From NCBI GenBank assembly GCA_913774955.1, contig CAJYKV010000027.1, forward strand, positions 62,001 through 126,000: 64,000 nt of DNA, read 5' to 3'. The notes beneath the pieces were generated by a model. The model saw only the letters and a list, made by a program, of their open reading frames with translations, was not told the DNA's origin and ran no database searches. Position numbers and translations under genes: made by a program. Of the stretch, positions 12,375 to 21,505 are shown piece by piece. The stretch's first letter is position 1, and each line of letters starts with the position of its first letter. The DNA is from an uncultured Acidovorax sp. Its GTDB lineage: Bacteria; Pseudomonadota; Gammaproteobacteria; Burkholderiales; Burkholderiaceae_C.

Positions 12375-12824
12375 ATGTTTGCGCAGTGGTACAAGCGAGG
12401 GATGGAAATTCTCAAGATCTGGCGACGACCGGCCGGGGTATTCGGAGCCGCAGGCACCATCGCCCTGTGGATGTGCAGTGCTGGCGCGCAAGCCCAGGCC
12501 GGCGCGGCCTGCGATCCCCAAGGCACCGTGGCGGAGACGAACGCCTGTGCGGTGCAGGCGTGGCAGCAGGCGGACACGGCCATCGCGATCCTGTACGGCG
12601 ACGTCATGCGGGCGCTGTCGGCGCACGAGCGGCCGCAGTTGCGGCAGGAGCAGGCCGCGTGGCAGCGCGAGCGCATCACGCGGTGCAAGCAGGCGACGCG
12701 GGCGACCGAGGCGCAGCCCGAGGGGCCGCGCTTCTACCACGAGTGCCTGACGGGCGAGACCGAGGCGCGGCGCCGCGGGCTGATGCGCTGGCTGACGCTG
12801 GAGCACCCGTCCGCGAAACCCTGA
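12375..12824 (+). CDS. Secreted LprI-like (DUF1311) protein
   Basis: 149 aa with an N-terminal signal peptide (hydrophobic core GVFGAAGTIALWMC, cleavage near AQA-QAG). The mature part has the pattern of the lysozyme-inhibitor LprI N-terminal family: Cys near the mature N-terminus, TNACA, then LRQEQAAWQRERITRCK and a late FYHECLTGETEARRRGL, giving four conserved Cys. LprI-like proteins are periplasmic; lysozyme inhibition is known for some members only. The ATG at 12402 is an alternative start and avoids beginning two bases after the repeat. Its place between two valine genes looks incidental. Confidence 0.65.
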   Translation: MFAQWYKRGMEILKIWRRPAGVFGAAGTIALWMCSAGAQAQAGAACDPQGTVAETNACAVQAWQQADTAIAILYGDVMRALSAHERPQLRQEQAAWQRERITRCKQATRATEAQPEGPRFYHECLTGETEARRRGLMRWLTLEHPSAKP

Positions 12825-12899
12825 CGGGCCCGGCGCATCCACGGCGGCCGCCGGAACGAAGACAAGACGAGAACGACGAGCAGGAACGAGACACGCACC

Positions 12900-14066
12900 A
12901 TGGATTTCGAGCTGACCGAAGAGCAACGCGCTTTTGCCGATACCGCCCGGGAGTTCGCCCGGGCCGAACTGGCGCCCCACGCCGCGCACTGGGACGCGGA
13001 AGGCATCTTCCCGCGGGAAGCGATCGCCAAGGCCGGCGCGCTGGGCTTCTGCGGACTCTACGCACCCGAGAACGCGGGCGGCCTCGCCCTGCCCCGGCTG
13101 GACGCCACGCTGGTGTTCGAGGAAATGGCGGCCGTCGATCCCTCGACCACCGCCTTCATCACCATCCACAACATGGCGACCTGGATGCTGGGCACATGGG
13201 CCACCGATGCGGTGCGCGGGCACTGGGGCCCGCTGCTCACGAGCGGCGAGAAACTCGCCAGCTACTGCCTGACGGAGCCCGGCGCGGGCTCGGATGCGGC
13301 GTCGCTCAAGACGCGCGCCGAACGCGACGGAAACGGATACGTGATCAACGGCGCGAAGGCCTTCATCAGCGGCGCCGGCAGCACCGACGTGCTGGTGCTG
13401 ATGGCGCGCACGGGTGCGGCCGGGTCCGGCGCGGGCGGCATCAGCGCGTTCGCGGTGCCGGCCGATGCACCCGGCATCGAATACGGCAAGAAGGAAGCCA
13501 AGATGGGCTGGAACAGCCAGCCCACGCGCACCATCAGCTTCGACAACGTCCGCGTTCCCGCGGACCACCTGCTGGGCTCCGAAGGCGAAGGCTTCAAGAT
13601 CGCGATGAAGGGCCTGGACGGCGGGCGCATCAACATCGCCACCTGTTCGGTGGGCGCGGCGCAGGGGGCGCTCGGCGCCGCGCAGCAGTACCTGCAGGAC
13701 CGCAAGCAGTTCGGCAAGGCGCTCGCCAGCTTCCAGGCCCTGCAATTCAAGCTGGCCGACATGGCGACCGAGCTGGTCGCCGCGCGCCAGATGGTGCGGC
13801 TGGCCGCCTCCAAGCTGGATGCCGGCGCGCGCGATGCCTCCACCTACTGCGCCATGGCCAAGCGCTTTGCCACCGATACGGGCTTCCAGGTGGTGAACGA
13901 GGCGCTGCAATTGCATGGCGGCTACGGCTACATCCGCGAATATCCGCTGGAGCGCCTGCTGCGCGATGCGCGCGTGCACCAGATCCTGGAAGGCACGAAC
14001 GAGATCATGCGCGTCATCATCGCCCGGCGCATGCTGGACGGCGACGCGCCGGACGCCATCCGCTGA
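12900..14066 (+). CDS. Acyl-CoA dehydrogenase, probably isobutyryl-CoA dehydrogenase
   Basis: 388 aa FAD-dependent acyl-CoA dehydrogenase. N-terminal helical domain (MDFELTEEQRAFADTAREFA), middle domain with SYCLTEPGAGSDAAS, and C-terminal domain with the catalytic Glu in ARVHQILEGTNEIMRVI. Situated between mmsA and mmsB, so isobutyryl-CoA to methacrylyl-CoA is the expected reaction; sequence alone would also allow another short or branched-chain substrate. The enoyl-CoA hydratase and 3-hydroxyisobutyryl-CoA hydrolase needed between this step and MmsB are not in the window. Confidence 0.88.
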   Translation: MDFELTEEQRAFADTAREFARAELAPHAAHWDAEGIFPREAIAKAGALGFCGLYAPENAGGLALPRLDATLVFEEMAAVDPSTTAFITIHNMATWMLGTWATDAVRGHWGPLLTSGEKLASYCLTEPGAGSDAASLKTRAERDGNGYVINGAKAFISGAGSTDVLVLMARTGAAGSGAGGISAFAVPADAPGIEYGKKEAKMGWNSQPTRTISFDNVRVPADHLLGSEGEGFKIAMKGLDGGRINIATCSVGAAQGALGAAQQYLQDRKQFGKALASFQALQFKLADMATELVAARQMVRLAASKLDAGARDASTYCAMAKRFATDTGFQVVNEALQLHGGYGYIREYPLERLLRDARVHQILEGTNEIMRVIIARRMLDGDAPDAIR

Positions 14067-14107
14067 CGCCGTTCCGGCCCCCCTGCCTTCCTCCACGCTC
14101 CATCGTC

Positions 14108-14677
14108 ATGGAACCTCTGCACACCACCGTCCTCGCCGTCCATCGCGACGCCGAACACCAGTTTTCCAAGGAGACGGTGCCGTCGATCGTGCTGGAGGCG
14201 GGTCTGGGCGTGGCGGGAGATGCCCACCACGGACGCACGGTGCAGCACCGCTCCCGGGCCAAAGCCGATCCGGACCAGCCCAATCTGCGGCAGGTGCACC
14301 TCATCGCCGCCTCGCTGCTGGACCACCTGCTGAAGCAGGACTTCGTCGTGGCGGCCGGCGAACTCGGGGAGAACATCACGCTGCAGTCCGCCCCCGGACT
14401 GTCGTGGCGCGACCTGATCGCCCTGCCCCGGGGAACGCAGCTGCATTTCACGCAGGGCGCGGTGGTCGAGCTGACGGGCCTGCGCAACCCCTGCATCCAG
14501 ATGGACCGCTTCCAGCGCGGCCTGATGGCGGCCATGCTGGACAAGGACGCTTCCGGCAACCTCGTTCGCAAGACGGGCGTGATGGGCATCGTGCTGGCGG
14601 GTGGCACGGTGGCCGGCGGCGATGCGGTGCAGGTGCGGCTGCCGGCCCTGCCGCACCAGGCGATGGAGTGCGTCTAG
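14108..14677 (+). CDS. MOSC-domain protein
   Basis: 189 aa. Has the MOSC signature: a GDAHHGRTVQHRS segment near residue 36, GELGENITL in the middle, and the conserved Cys in LTGLRNPCIQMDRFQ. MOSC domains occur in molybdenum-cofactor sulfurases and in YiiM/YcbX-type proteins that handle Moco-bound sulfur or detoxify N-hydroxylated compounds. Stand-alone YiiM-like size. It starts 41 bases after the acyl-CoA dehydrogenase stop and precedes mmsB, so it is likely co-transcribed; no link to valine catabolism is known to me. Confidence 0.82.
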   Translation: MEPLHTTVLAVHRDAEHQFSKETVPSIVLEAGLGVAGDAHHGRTVQHRSRAKADPDQPNLRQVHLIAASLLDHLLKQDFVVAAGELGENITLQSAPGLSWRDLIALPRGTQLHFTQGAVVELTGLRNPCIQMDRFQRGLMAAMLDKDASGNLVRKTGVMGIVLAGGTVAGGDAVQVRLPALPHQAMECV

Positions 14678-14855
14678 ATGCCCGCCCGGCTCCTTCGCGA
14701 CGAGACACCACCGAGCAGGCGGCACAGCATCTTCGAGGCCGCCGATTGAGCCGCCCTCCTCCGTGCAGCGGGCGGTCCGACGCCCCACGCACGGACGGCG
14801 CAGCGCCTCCGGACACGGAGCATTTATTCCCCACACCACCCCAGGAGACAAGCAC

Positions 14856-15755
14856 ATGAAGATCGCATTCATCGGACTCGGCAACATGGGCGGCCCCATG
14901 GCCCTGAACCTGCACAAGGCCGGCCACGAGATCGCCGCCTTCGACCTGTCCCGGCCCGCCTGCGAGAAGATCGCCGCGGACGGCGTGCGGGTGGCCACCG
15001 ACGCGGACGCCTGCGTGGCGGGCGTGGAGCTGGTGATCAGCATGCTGCCCGCGAGCCCCCACGTGGAAGCGCTGTACCTCGGCCGCGACGGCCAGCCCGG
15101 TCTGCTGTCCCAGCTTCCCGCAGGCACGCTTGCGATCGACTGCTCGACCATCGCCGCGGCCACGTCGCGCAAGGTGGCCGATGCCGCACGGGCGCAGGGC
15201 GTAGCGTTCATCGATGCGCCCGTGTCGGGCGGCACCGGCGGCGCGATCGCCGGGACGCTGACGTTCATGGTCGGGGCCGAGCCGGCCGACCTGGAGCGTG
15301 CCCGCCCGGTGCTGGAGAAGATGGGCGCCAACATCTTCCATGCCGGCGCCGTGGGTGCGGGCCAGACGGCGAAGATCTGCAACAACATGCTCCTCGGCAT
15401 CCTGATGGCGGGCACCAGCGAGGCGCTCGCCCTCGGCGTGGCCAATGGCCTCGATCCCGCCGTGCTCTCGGAGATCATGCGGCGCAGCTCGGGCGGCAAC
15501 TGGGCGCTGGAAAAGTACAACCCCTGGCCCGGCGTGATGCCGCAGTCGCCGGCCAGCAAGGACTATGCGGGCGGGTTCGGCACCGACCTGATGCTCAAGG
15601 ACCTCGGCCTGGCCCAGGAAAACGCCACCGCCGTCCGGGCGGCCACGCCGCTGGGCGGGCTGGCGCGCAGCCTGTATGCGGCGCACAGCCTCGCGGGCCA
15701 TGGCGGCCTGGATTTCTCCAGCATCCTGAAGATGGTGCAGAAGCCGTCGGCCTGA
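14856..15755 (+). CDS. mmsB: 3-hydroxyisobutyrate dehydrogenase
   Basis: 299 aa. Oxidises 3-hydroxyisobutyrate to methylmalonate semialdehyde, the substrate of MmsA. N-terminal Rossmann motif IAFIGLGNMGGPMALNLHKA, substrate-binding segment FIDAPVSGGTGGA (about residues 118-130), and catalytic Lys in GAGQTAKICNNMLLG. The C-terminal helical domain includes GGFGTDLMLKDLGLA. AGGAG precedes the ATG. A 178-base gap separates it from the MOSC gene, so it may have its own promoter or simply a long leader. Confidence 0.95.
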   Translation: MKIAFIGLGNMGGPMALNLHKAGHEIAAFDLSRPACEKIAADGVRVATDADACVAGVELVISMLPASPHVEALYLGRDGQPGLLSQLPAGTLAIDCSTIAAATSRKVADAARAQGVAFIDAPVSGGTGGAIAGTLTFMVGAEPADLERARPVLEKMGANIFHAGAVGAGQTAKICNNMLLGILMAGTSEALALGVANGLDPAVLSEIMRRSSGGNWALEKYNPWPGVMPQSPASKDYAGGFGTDLMLKDLGLAQENATAVRAATPLGGLARSLYAAHSLAGHGGLDFSSILKMVQKPSA

Positions 15756-15958
15756 CGGCAGCGCCTCGCCACGGCGCGATCGGGTGCGTGGCGGTGGGGT
15801 GCGACGCGGTACTTCCACAGCCGGCGTTGCAGCGGGGCGACGGAGGGGAAGGCGCCGCCGTTGTCCTACGCCGACTGTCGGCTTTCAGCCGCATGCTGCG
15901 GGGAAGCTCCCGCCGACGTGCGGGCCCCTTTCCTGTCCGCCATCGCGCCGTGCCGACC

Positions 15959-16678
15959 ATGCATTTCTCTCACACCCGCTCCCCCACCCTTCCCGCCTTG
16001 CCCCGCTCGGGCCTGCGCAAGGCAGTTCCGCTCGCCGCACTGGGAATGGTGCTCGCCCTGGCGGGCTGCGGCACCCCGGGCGGCGGCACGCCCGCGTCCT
16101 ACGCCACCGAGGCGGCCAGTGCCGCAAAGACACCGGTGCCGGGCCTGGAGCGCGCCACGGCATCCGCCCGCCTGATGACCGCGGACGGCAAGCCCGCCGG
16201 CACCGCCGTGCTGACCGAAACCCCCACCGGCGTCGAAATCGTCGCTCAGGTGCAGGGCCTGACCGCGGGGCTGCACGGCTTCCACATCCACGCCAACGGG
16301 CAGTGCGCCCCCGGGCCGGATGCCGCCACGGGCAAGACCGTGCCGTTCGGCGCGGCCGGCGGCCACTTCGACCCCGGCATGTCGCACCAGCACGGCCAGC
16401 CGGGTGCGCCGGCCGACCGGGCCCACGCGGGCGAGCTGCCCAACATCAACGTGGGCGCCGATGGCCGCGGCACCGTGCGCTATGTGAACTCCAACGTCAC
16501 GCTGACGCCCGGCAAGGCGTCGGTGATGGGCCGCGCGCTCGTCGTGCACGAGAAGGAAGACGACTACAAGTCGAATCCCGCCGGCAACTCCGGTGGCCGC
16601 GTACTGTGCGGCGTGATCGAGCCTGCGCAGCCCAGCAGCGTGGTGGGCCAGGTCCCGGCCGCCGCGGCGCGCGGCTGA
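15959..16678 (+). CDS. sodC: Cu,Zn superoxide dismutase, lipoprotein
   Basis: 239 aa. Signal sequence with lipobox LALAGC (Cys about residue 35), so it is probably an envelope lipoprotein. The dismutase domain shows copper ligands in GLHGFHIHANGQC, the zinc-loop His cluster GGHFDPGMSHQHGQ, and the late ALVVHEKEDDY plus NSGGRVLCGVIE with the second disulphide Cys and the catalytic Arg region. It removes superoxide in the periplasm. The TonB-dependent receptor starts five bases after its stop, so the two are probably translated from one message. A 203-base gap with no other gene precedes it. Confidence 0.92.
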   Translation: MHFSHTRSPTLPALPRSGLRKAVPLAALGMVLALAGCGTPGGGTPASYATEAASAAKTPVPGLERATASARLMTADGKPAGTAVLTETPTGVEIVAQVQGLTAGLHGFHIHANGQCAPGPDAATGKTVPFGAAGGHFDPGMSHQHGQPGAPADRAHAGELPNINVGADGRGTVRYVNSNVTLTPGKASVMGRALVVHEKEDDYKSNPAGNSGGRVLCGVIEPAQPSSVVGQVPAAAARG

Positions 16679-16683
16679 CCGGC

Positions 16684-18837
16684 ATGCGGCGCATGCCCCT
16701 GCTCTCTCGCCAGCCCACCTTTCCGAGCCGATCCACCGCCGCCGCTGCGCTCCCTGGGGCGCCGTGGTGGCTGGCCGTGGCCGGCTGCGCCGTGTGGGCC
16801 GGCGTTCCGCTGGCGGCCTCCGCGCAGGCTGCTGCATCCACGCTGCCCACGGTGGAGGTGTCGGGCGGCCAGGCCGAGGCCCAGCGCCGGTTCGACGCCG
16901 CCGCCAGCCAGACGGCCATTCCGGTGGACCCGTTCACCGCCACCACGCCGCTCGTGAACCTGTCGGAGCTGCTGGCCGGCCAGGCGGGCGTCGTGGTGTC
17001 GGAGCGGCAGAACTATGCGCAGGATCTGCAGATCGCGATCCGAGGATTCGGATCGCGCTCCACGTTCGGCGTGCGCGGCGTGCGCATCCTGGTGGACGGC
17101 ATTCCGGCGACGATGCCCGACGGCCAGGGCCAGGCGGCCACGGCGCAACTGCCCTCGGCCGCGCGGGTCGACATCCTGCGCGGCCCGCTCGCGCAGCAGT
17201 ACGGCAATGCGGCCGGCGGCGTGCTGCAGGTGACCACCCGGGACCCGCGCGAGGGCGGCGGAGCCTCCGCCTCCGTCGCCGCGGGGTCGTTCGGCCAGCG
17301 GCTGGCCGAGGCGTCGCTGGATTTCGGCGACAAAACCCTGGGCGGGCTGGTGGACGTATCGCGTTTCGAGACCGATGGCTGGCGCGAACACAGCGCGGCA
17401 CGCCGCACGCACCTGAATGCCAAGCTGGTGGCGCGGCCCACCAGCGACACGCGCGTGACCGTGCTTGCGAACCTGTTCGATCAGCCCCTGGCGCAGGACC
17501 CGCTCGGGCTCACGCGTGCGCAGTGGCGCGCCGATCCGCGCCAGGCGCCTTCCGTGGCCGACGCCTTCGATACCCGCAAAACCGTCCGGCAGAACCAGCT
17601 CGGGGTGGTGGTGGAACATGCGGTCACGGCCCGCGACAGCGTGCGCGCCCGGGTGTATGGCGGCACGCGCAGCCTGTTCCAGACGCTGTCCTTCACCGGG
17701 AGCGCGGCCAACAGCGCGGGCGGCGTGGTGGACCTGGACCGGGACTACTACGGCGTGGGCGTCGCATGGACGCACGGCGACCGCACCTCTGCGGGCCTGC
17801 CCTGGTCCTGGACGGTCGGCCTGGATGCGGACCGGCTCTCGGAACACCGGCAGGGCTTCGTCAACGACGCGGGCACGCCCGGCGCCCTGCGCCGCAACGA
17901 GCAGGACCGCGCCGGCAACACCGATCTGTTCGCGCAGGCGGACGCCTGGATCACCCCCACGGTGCGCGCCATCGCCGGCCTGCGCGCCACGCGCGTGCGG
18001 CTGTCGGTGGACGACCGCTTTCCCGCGAGCGCCTCGAACCCGGACGACAGCGGCAGCCGCAGCTGGCACCGCACCAGCCCGGCCGCCGGCCTGGTCTGGG
18101 CCGTATCCGACCAGCTGAACCTGTACGCCAATGCCGGCGGCGGGCTGGAGACGCCGACGCTCGCGGAGATGGCCTACAGCCGCACCAACAGCGGTCCCAA
18201 CTACGGCCTGGAGGCGGCCCGCAGCCGGCAGTTCGAGGTGGGGGCTAAGTGGCAGGGCGCCATCCACCGCGTGGAGGCCGCCTGGTTCGACGCGCGCACG
18301 CGCGGCGAGATCGTGCCGGCCGCCACGGTGAACGGCCGCACGGTGTACCAGAACGCCGATGCGGTACGGCGCCGCGGCATGGAGCTGTCCTGGAGCGCGA
18401 GCGCCGGGGGGTTCACGCCGCGCGCGGCCTACACCTACCTGGACGCGTTCTTCGGCAGCGCCTACACGGGCGCGGGCGGAACGGCGGTGCCGGAAGGCAG
18501 CCGCCTGCCGGGCACGGCACGGCACGTGGCGCGGCTCTCGCTGGACTACGCACCCAACGCCGCATGGACCGTCGGCGCGGCCGTGGACCTGTCCGCCAAG
18601 GCCTACGCCAACGACACCAACACCGAATCCGCCCCCGGCTATGCGGTTGCGGGCCTGCGGGCCGGCTACGGATGGAAGTCGGGCGGCACGGTGCGCTGGC
18701 AGGCCTGGGCGCGGCTCGACAACCTGTTCGACCGCCGCTACGTGGGATCGCTGATCGTGAACGACGGCAACGGACGCTTCTTCGAGCCCGCGGCCGGCCG
18801 CCGCATCATGGTGGGGCTGCGCGCGCAGTTCCTCTGA
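16684..18837 (+). CDS. TonB-dependent outer-membrane receptor, PqqU/YncD-like
   Basis: 717 aa. Signal peptide to about residue 50 (cleavage near ASA-QAA), a TonB-box-like LPTVEVSG, then a plug domain with NLSELLAGQAGVVVSERQNY, QIAIRGFGSRSTFGVRGVR and the run VDGIPATMPDGQGQ, followed by a 22-strand barrel ending GLRAQFL. The DGIPATMPDGQGQ plug motif is that of E. coli YncD (PqqU), reported to import pyrroloquinoline quinone; a metal-chelate substrate is the alternative. It lies five bases after sodC. TonB itself is absent here, but exbBD occur at 35.6 kb. Confidence 0.85.
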   Translation: MRRMPLLSRQPTFPSRSTAAAALPGAPWWLAVAGCAVWAGVPLAASAQAAASTLPTVEVSGGQAEAQRRFDAAASQTAIPVDPFTATTPLVNLSELLAGQAGVVVSERQNYAQDLQIAIRGFGSRSTFGVRGVRILVDGIPATMPDGQGQAATAQLPSAARVDILRGPLAQQYGNAAGGVLQVTTRDPREGGGASASVAAGSFGQRLAEASLDFGDKTLGGLVDVSRFETDGWREHSAARRTHLNAKLVARPTSDTRVTVLANLFDQPLAQDPLGLTRAQWRADPRQAPSVADAFDTRKTVRQNQLGVVVEHAVTARDSVRARVYGGTRSLFQTLSFTGSAANSAGGVVDLDRDYYGVGVAWTHGDRTSAGLPWSWTVGLDADRLSEHRQGFVNDAGTPGALRRNEQDRAGNTDLFAQADAWITPTVRAIAGLRATRVRLSVDDRFPASASNPDDSGSRSWHRTSPAAGLVWAVSDQLNLYANAGGGLETPTLAEMAYSRTNSGPNYGLEAARSRQFEVGAKWQGAIHRVEAAWFDARTRGEIVPAATVNGRTVYQNADAVRRRGMELSWSASAGGFTPRAAYTYLDAFFGSAYTGAGGTAVPEGSRLPGTARHVARLSLDYAPNAAWTVGAAVDLSAKAYANDTNTESAPGYAVAGLRAGYGWKSGGTVRWQAWARLDNLFDRRYVGSLIVNDGNGRFFEPAAGRRIMVGLRAQFL

Positions 18838-18877
18838 GCGGGGAGCGGCGTCCCACGGCGCCGCCGGCCCCGCTGCG

Positions 18878-19876
18878 TCAATCCACCTTGACGTTCGCCG
18901 CCTTGATGACCTGGGCCCACTTCTCGACCTCGGCCTTCTGGAAGGCCGCGATCTGGGCGGTGGTCAGGTCGGCCGGCTCCATGCCGAAGCCCTTGAGCTT
19001 GGCCTGCATGTCGGGCTGCGCCAGGATCTTGCGGATCTCGTCGTGCAGGCGGGTGACGATGGGCGCGGGCGTGCCGGCGGGCACGAAGATCGCCTGCCAG
19101 GACACCACCTCGAAGTCCTTCAAGCTGGCCACGCCCGATTCGGCCACCGTGGGCACGTCGGGCATCGAGGCCAGGCGCTGGGCGGAGGTCACGGCGATGG
19201 CGCGCAGCTTGCCGCTCTGGATGTGCGGCGCGGCGACCACGGTGGTGTCGAACATCATGTCCACCTGGCCGCCGATCACGTCCTGGATCGCCGGGCCGCT
19301 GCCCTTGTAGGGCACGTGGGTGAACTTCACGCCCGACTTGTAGGCCAGCAATTCCAGCGCCAGGTGCTGCGAGGTGCCGGTGCCGGCGGATGCCGAAGAA
19401 AGGCCTCCCGACTTGGCCTTGGCCGCGGCCAGCACGTCCTGCAGCGTCTTGTACGGGCTGCTGGCGGCCACCACGAGCACGACGGGGTTGGTGCCGATCA
19501 GCGTGACCGGAGCGAAGGACTTCACCGGGTCGTAGCCGAGCTTGGGGTACAGGCTCACGTTGATCGCGTGCGAGCTGATCGTGCCGCCGAGCAGCGTGTA
19601 GCCGTCCGGCGCCGCGCGCGCGGCGATCTCGGAGCCGACGCTGCCCCCTGCCCCTCCCTTGTTGTCCACCACCACCGTGGTGCCCAGGGCCGTGCCCAGT
19701 TGCTGGCTGATCAGCCGGCCCAGCGTGTCGGTCGTGCCGCCGGCCGCGAACGGCACCAGGTAGGTGATGGTCTTGCCCGTGGGCCACGCGCCCTGGGCGA
19801 AGGCCGGCGTCGTGGCGAGGCTGGCGGCGGCGGTGCCCATGGCGATCGCGCCGAGGGCGAAGGTTCTGCGTTGCAT
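18878..19876 (-). CDS. Tripartite tricarboxylate (Bug-type) substrate-binding protein
   Basis: 332 aa periplasmic receptor. Signal peptide MQRRTFALGAIAMGTAAASL, then the family hallmark YLVPFAAGGTTDTLGRLISQ, APDGYTLLGG and HVPYKGSGPAIQDVIGGQVD. Family members bind carboxylates such as aldarates, citrate or keto acids. No membrane subunits (TctA/TctB) are nearby, as is usual for the many orphan Bug proteins of this lineage. AAAGGAGA precedes the ATG at 19876. It is the last gene of the minus-strand uronate group, 26 bases after garD, so an aldarate or uronate ligand is a fair guess. Confidence 0.9.
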   Translation of the reverse strand: MQRRTFALGAIAMGTAAASLATTPAFAQGAWPTGKTITYLVPFAAGGTTDTLGRLISQQLGTALGTTVVVDNKGGAGGSVGSEIAARAAPDGYTLLGGTISSHAINVSLYPKLGYDPVKSFAPVTLIGTNPVVLVVAASSPYKTLQDVLAAAKAKSGGLSSASAGTGTSQHLALELLAYKSGVKFTHVPYKGSGPAIQDVIGGQVDMMFDTTVVAAPHIQSGKLRAIAVTSAQRLASMPDVPTVAESGVASLKDFEVVSWQAIFVPAGTPAPIVTRLHDEIRKILAQPDMQAKLKGFGMEPADLTTAQIAAFQKAEVEKWAQVIKAANVKVD

Positions 19877-19902
19877 GCTGTCTGTCTCCTTTGTAATGAA
19901 TC

Positions 19903-21459
19903 TCATGTCACCGGCGCAGGGTTGAACAGCACCAGTGCGTTGGCCAGCTTCCAGTGCTCGGCCCAGGTCTTCTTGCGGCCGCTGGCCACGTCGAGCATCA
20001 GGTGGAACATCTCCCAGCCCAGCGACTCGATGGTGGCGTCGCCGTCGGCGATGCGGCCGGCGTTCACGTCCATCAGGTCGTGCCAGCGGCGCGCGAGGTC
20101 GCTGCGGGTGGCCACCTTGATCACCGGCACTTCGGCGAGGCCGTAGGGCGTGCCGCGGCCGGTGGTGAACACGTGCAGGTTCATGCCCGCGGCCACCTGC
20201 AGCGTGCCGCAGATGAAATCGCTGGCGGGCGTGGCGGCGTAGAGCAGGCCTCTTTGCCGGGCCTTTTCGCCGGGCGCCACCACGCCGCTGATGGGTGCGC
20301 TGCCGCTTTTGACGATCGAGCCCATGGCCTTCTCGACGATGTTGGAGAGGCCGCCCTTCTTGTTGCCCGGCGTGGTGTTGGCGCTGCGGTCCACCCGGCC
20401 CTGGCTCAGGTAGGCGTCGTACCAGGCCATCTCCCGGACCATGGCCGCCGCCACTTCGGGCGTGGCCGCGCGGGCGGTGAGCTGGTCGATGCCGTCGCGC
20501 ACCTCGGTCACTTCGGAGAACATCACCGTCGCGCCCGCGCGCACCAGCAGGTCGGTGCAGAAGCCCACCGCCGGGTTGGCGGTCACGCCGCTGAAGGCAT
20601 CGCTGCCGCCGCACTGCACGCCCACCACCAGTTCGCTGGCGGGCACGGTCTCGCGGCGGCGGCGGTTCAGGCGCTCCAGGTGCTTCTCGGCCTGGCGCAT
20701 CACCGAATCGACCATCGACATGAAACCCACGTGGACCTCGTCCTGCAGGCAGACCACGTCCAGCGGCGCCTCCTGCAGCGTGCGCTCATCCACCAGGGGG
20801 ATCGCGCCGGGCGGCAGCAGGCGCTCGGGCTGCAGCTTCTCGCAGCCCAGGCTGACGACCATGACCTCGCCGCCGAAGTTCGGGTTGAGGCTGATGTTGC
20901 GCAGCGTTCGGATCGGGATCACCGCATCGGGCGCGTCGATCGCCACGCCGCAGCCGTAGGTGTGGGCCAGGGCCACCACGTCGTCCACATGCGGGTATTT
21001 CGGCAGCAGCTCCGCCTTGATGCGCTGCACGGCGAACTCCGTCACGCCGGCCACGCACTGCACGGTCTCGGTGATGGCGAGGATGTTGCGCGTACCCACG
21101 GACCCGTCGGCATTGCGGTAGCCCTCGAAGGTGTAGCCGGTGAGCGGCGGCAGGGAGGGCGGCTTCACCGTGGCGATCGGCAGGCCGTCGAGCGACCGCG
21201 CCTCGGGCATGTGCAGCAGCTTCTCGTGCACCCAGCTGCCGGCGGGAATCGCGCGGATCGCATAGCCGATCGGCACGTTGTAGCGCACCACGGCCGCGCC
21301 TTCGGGAATGTCCGCGAGGGCGACCTTGTGGGCCTGGGGCACGTGGTCGGCCAGCGTGGGGCCGCCGGGCAGCACGGTGCCGGCGGGCAGGCCGCCGTCG
21401 TTGGCCACGATGGCCACGTTGTCGGCCTCGTGCATGCGGATGGTCAGGGGCGTGGTCAT
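19903..21459 (-). CDS. garD: Galactarate dehydratase
   Basis: 518 aa, close to E. coli GarD. Dehydrates galactarate to 5-dehydro-4-deoxyglucarate. N-terminal SAF-like domain ([20 protein letters not shown]), then the UxaA/GarD-type catalytic region with [36 protein letters not shown] and the diagnostic [20 protein letters not shown]. The Cys and His residues around AHTYGCG fit metal binding. The ATG at 21459 is preferred over a start six codons upstream. It sits downstream of the TRAP genes and feeds KdgD, encoded on the other strand. Confidence 0.94.
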   Translation of the reverse strand: MTTPLTIRMHEADNVAIVANDGGLPAGTVLPGGPTLADHVPQAHKVALADIPEGAAVVRYNVPIGYAIRAIPAGSWVHEKLLHMPEARSLDGLPIATVKPPSLPPLTGYTFEGYRNADGSVGTRNILAITETVQCVAGVTEFAVQRIKAELLPKYPHVDDVVALAHTYGCGVAIDAPDAVIPIRTLRNISLNPNFGGEVMVVSLGCEKLQPERLLPPGAIPLVDERTLQEAPLDVVCLQDEVHVGFMSMVDSVMRQAEKHLERLNRRRRETVPASELVVGVQCGGSDAFSGVTANPAVGFCTDLLVRAGATVMFSEVTEVRDGIDQLTARAATPEVAAAMVREMAWYDAYLSQGRVDRSANTTPGNKKGGLSNIVEKAMGSIVKSGSAPISGVVAPGEKARQRGLLYAATPASDFICGTLQVAAGMNLHVFTTGRGTPYGLAEVPVIKVATRSDLARRWHDLMDVNAGRIADGDATIESLGWEMFHLMLDVASGRKKTWAEHWKLANALVLFNPAPVT

Positions 21460-21505
21460 GGAAGTTCCGTTCGGCACAGGGTGTCGGTTCAGGCCAGGCA
21501 GCGCC

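Noticed and set aside
10380-14096. Very long minus-strand frame across mmsA and the acyl-CoA dehydrogenase
   Set aside because: Both plus-strand genes are unmistakable; the opposite frame is open only because third-position G/C avoids stops.
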